From NCBI GenBank assembly GCA_013396995.1, contig VWZP01002206.1:57542-121541 (forward strand): DNA of 64,000 nucleotides, given 5' to 3'. Every line of letters starts with the position of its first letter. Position 1 is the first letter of the stretch. This stretch comes from Dicaeum eximium (lineage: Eukaryota; Chordata; Aves; Passeriformes; Dicaeidae). Under the pieces are notes generated by a model. The model did not search any database, was not told the DNA's origin, and saw only the letters and a list, made by a program, of their open reading frames with translations. Position numbers and translations under genes: made by a program. Of the stretch, positions 60,651 through 64,000 are shown piece after piece.

Positions 60651-63600
60651 GGGAGCTTGACGTGTAGAGAGACACATGAAAGGTTTGGGGAGAGGCTTTC
60701 GGTGCTGCACAGAAATGTTTTGCAGCTGAGTTTTCTGGCAAGCACCTGAATAGCAGGAAGAGTTTCTGCCTGCCTGGTTTTCACTTTAACAAGCAGGACT
60801 TGTTAAATCAGTTTTGGGGGATACCAGAGATAAGTAAATTAAAAAGAGGAGACCTCAATCAGCCCCTCCCAACAACTTCAGGAACTGTGGGATTACAGGG
60901 GAAGAACTTCCCCTTTGTTGCAGCTGAGTCAGGGGAAGATAAACCAAATTTTTTAGGAGAGTCAGTGTTTGTGCACCCACATGTGATGGGGAGGAGTGAT
61001 TTCAGACGTGCTGAATGCCTAGAAACAAAGCAGATGAAATATCTCACCTGGGTAGGGTATAAAGGGGAATGCCATGAATTGTGGCTTGCTACTGGAAATT
61101 TTGGCTGGTCATGGCTTTTGAAAGCCAGCCCACTCTGTGCCATGGAACAATTCAGCTCAGGAGCTGCTCAGTTCTCATCCCCATCCATTACTTCTGGTGC
61201 TGTAGCCCCTTGAAATATTCATTCTGCCTTTTATTCCTCAGTGCTGTTTAATACCCCAGGCAGAGCAGTGACCTGGAGGGTTTGTATTCAGTTACAGCTG
61301 TTGTTGTGGGACAAGCTGGTATCTGGAAAGCTGACACTGGTCTGGAAATTAATGAGTATATATTCCCATTGCAACCTGTGTGCCAGGTGTATTTATTTAA
61401 AAAGTCATGAAGCAGCCTCTCCAAAATGAGAGGATACTTTTTACACAACTCCCTGAGTTAGCTCTTTGTCCCTCACCTTGTTTCTGAGCTGTTGGGATGC
61501 ACATTGGTTGCTTTTGGGGTGCCCATGCTGATAAATCCTGTTGGTTTGTTTATCTCCCTCCACTTTGGCTGTATTGGTGCCCTTTTCTCTCCGTGCTGTC
61601 TGGATGGAGCTGTTGTGTTGTTTTCTGAACAAGGCAGACTCAAAGGCCTTGAGAAGTACCAAATGTACCTGCCTGCCTGGTTTATGGCCATCAGACTTGA
61701 TCCTGATCTTGATGGCCATCAGCACTGATGACTTGGTCTTCAGTGGTTCACACTTATTTCCACACATAAATATCAAATAAATTTAAAACCACCCCAAACA
61801 GCGCCCTCACAAATATAGTTTGAAGCTGCAGCTCCCATTCAGAGATGCCACTTTTCCATCCACAACCCACTGAGGATTACCTGGAATGATGATGAGGTAA
61901 TCATTGCATGATAGCCCCAAGTGTTAAACCACTGGATTTTTTCAGTGGGCTGGATCTTAACTTTGCCATTGATTCAGTTGTGGAAAGCCTGGTGGGCAGA
62001 GCTGATCAGCCAGCCTTTAGGGTGAGGGTATTTTATGTTTTATTTTGTGTAAACCCAGCAGTCTGAATTAAGGACAAATGGCCTGCAGTGTGCAACTGAG
62101 CCCATTTTAATAACTGAAATATTTGGGGCCATTTGATTTTGGTGAGGTCTTTTTCTGTAAAAAAAAGGAGCAAGCTGGGCTCCAGCATTTTGCAGGGAAC
62201 ATTATTTTGTGGAGAGAGAGCACTGATCTTATTTGGCAGAAAATAAATGGATGTTCGTGTTATGACGCCTATTCAAGTACTTTCTTTTATGTATGTGCAG
62301 GATGCTCTGTCCTGAAATCAGATCTCGTCTGACTGATATATTTTAAGGAGGGTGATTCTGACTCTTTCACAACTTTCAAGTGTAAATGTGTTAATGTTTT
62401 GCCCAGCACATTATTTCTAACAGGCTGAACTTTCATTGTGTTTTCTCAGTTTGGGTTTAGGTTTAACTCGAGGCTTTTCATAGCTATTTAATTCCTCATA
62501 ATTTCTGACATCCTGGTAGCCTCATGGCTCCCCCAAGATTGCAGAGAGACGACAAACACCCAGCCTCCCTGGCTTTATTTTTTAAAGATCTTCCTTTCTC
62601 TCCCCAACCTCCCAGCTCCCAAATCTGAGCCCCAGGGGAAAATTGGAAGTTGCTTCCTCAGACCTGTCAACTCTTGTGCTTTCAGGGTGAGCCTAATGAT
62701 GTTGAGCCCTATATGATTCTTTCACACTTGTCTACTTCAATCTCACACTGCAAGACAAGCAGTGGCTGTGCAGAGGGAGGGGATGAAAGTCCTGCCACGG
62801 TGGAAATCTGCAGAACATACGCCCTGGCTGTGAAGGAAATGTGGGATCAGATGCAAATCCTGTGTGTAGCATAGCTGCTTGTGTTGTGGGTTTTTTTTTT
62901 TTCCCCTGCAGTTTAATATGATTTTTGTCTTGCTGCATAGGAAGCCAAATCAGGTTTTGGAGGGACACGGGGAGGGATCAGAGTGAAGAATTATGCTGAG
63001 TGTCTCCCATCTGCCTGATGGTATGTAGGTGGGAGTAAACAGCAGAATTTGACTGTGGAGAGAAGAGAAATAGTAGTGAAATTAAGCACAGAGGTAGCCA
63101 CAGGCCAAATGTTTCAGAGATTGATCCTCCCTGCCTTTTTTAACCAATTATGAGACCACTTGTCCTCAGGTCATTTTGTGCCTGGAGGCTCCATATAAAA
63201 ATCTGGGGCTGGCATTAAGAGACTCAGGCAGGCCTCTCTAAGCAGTGCATGTGGCCCACCCTGCCCCCTGTGATTTCCCTCACTGGAGATGGACAGGCAA
63301 TGCCACCAGGGTGAATTTTGGGAGCAGCTGGTGTGCAGCATCACCAGACTGCTCGGACCCCGTAGTGTGAAGTCATCCCTTTTTTCTCTGTTTGCTTTTC
63401 AGCTTAATCTCTGAGCAGTTTCCTCTACTTCCATTTTTCTGGTGAGTCACAGAGGAGAAGAGAAACAGGCTAAACACAGATGGAAATGAAAAATCTGGAT
63501 CCTGGAGCCTGCTGCCTCAGTTTCTCTCCAGAGCACACTCTTTGCCCATAGCAATTGGAAAATGGTGTGTGGGTGCTACAAACCCCCCCAAAATCATGTG

Positions 63601-64000
63601 GAGACAGGCTTCTTGTTTCCTCCTTTGCTGTTAGGTTGGTTTTATACACCATGTAAATCAGGTTTATGTTGTGTCTGAGCAGTATGCCTGCCTCTTTTCT
63701 GTTATCCAGTGATTTTTTGCTCCTTGTGGGTATTTACCAGCTGGTTTTGTATAGGGCTCTGGTTTTGGTGCCAGAAAAATACCCGAAGCCATGTAGGCAA
63801 ATGCTGAGCTTCTCCTCCTGTACAAGACTCTGTAAGACACAGTGGAGGTCCCTCCCTTGTGTGGGACTGAGTGACAGTCCCTGAATGAAATAGGTGGAGA
63901 GAAATGGGGTGGAAGGAGAGAAAAAAAGAAGTGTGGTATGGCAATCTTACTAAATTTTTGCTGCTTTATCCATGCTTTCTCATTTCTAAATAGACCTGGG
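60651..64000. other. Unique non-coding DNA to the right end
   Basis: No exon, RNA gene or dispersed repeat was recognised. The longest + strand frame (60800-61213, 137 codons) begins with TTG and shows no domain. Only short homopolymers occur (T12 near 62890). Confidence 0.5.

Noticed and set aside
60800..61213. 137-codon + strand frame
   Set aside because: It starts with TTG; the first in-frame ATG is far inside, and no domain is recognised.
1..64000. CRISPR arrays, bacterial operons, phage or plasmid genes, tRNA and rRNA genes
   Set aside because: No spaced direct-repeat array, no tRNA A/B-box pair with a cloverleaf, no rRNA-like sequence and no compact gene packing; the CR1 tails indicate a vertebrate nuclear genome.

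Overview
This window looks like non-coding DNA from a vertebrate nuclear genome, most likely a bird. I could not support any complete protein-coding gene, rRNA, tRNA, CRISPR array, bacterial operon or prokaryotic mobile element. The main evidence for a bird is about a dozen 5'-truncated CR1 LINE tails with the familiar avian 3' end, in both orientations. It is backed by avian-type endogenous-retrovirus LTR sequence, moderate GC, many homopolymers and short tandem repeats, and one run of Ns marking an assembly gap (25882-25944). Open frames above 150 codons all fall in GC-rich, repetitive or strand-biased sequence, and none has a recognisable domain.

Layout: 1-1010 is a dense CpG island, probably the promoter or first-exon end of a gene whose body I cannot see. 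From there on the + strand is visibly rich in G and T, as expected of the sense strand of a long transcribed intron, so my working model is a long first intron (or gene-flanking DNA) of a gene read left to right. Between 1 and 23 kb the sequence is mostly unique, with a pyrimidine pentanucleotide repeat beside a G-quadruplex motif (1816-1948), a pair of diverging CR1 tails (11.5-11.9 kb) and a 34-bp minisatellite (18.4-18.8 kb). At 22.5-23.5 kb a conserved-looking block adjoins a compact arrangement of inverted CCAAT box, EGR site, TATA box and YY1 site that resembles a core promoter. At 25.5-26.1 kb a second CpG-rich patch holds a GC-rich tandem repeat and the gap.

From 28 to 50 kb the window is increasingly populated by CR1 tails (28.4, 33.3, 36.6, 39.9, 43.4, 46.0 and 49.9 kb) and contains an LTR-like fragment joined to a CR1 tail (36.4-36.7 kb). 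At 51037-51296 there is a well-delimited solo LTR on the minus strand. At 56952-57425 an unusual open frame with a single internal stop encodes a coiled-coil-like segment of unknown origin. The right end (57-64 kb) is unique DNA containing one strong candidate developmental enhancer (60.2-60.65 kb).

No novel multi-gene system is visible. The observations most worth checking are the candidate internal promoter at 23.1-23.5 kb, the CpG patch at the gap, the solo LTR, the fossil frame at 57 kb and the strand asymmetry.
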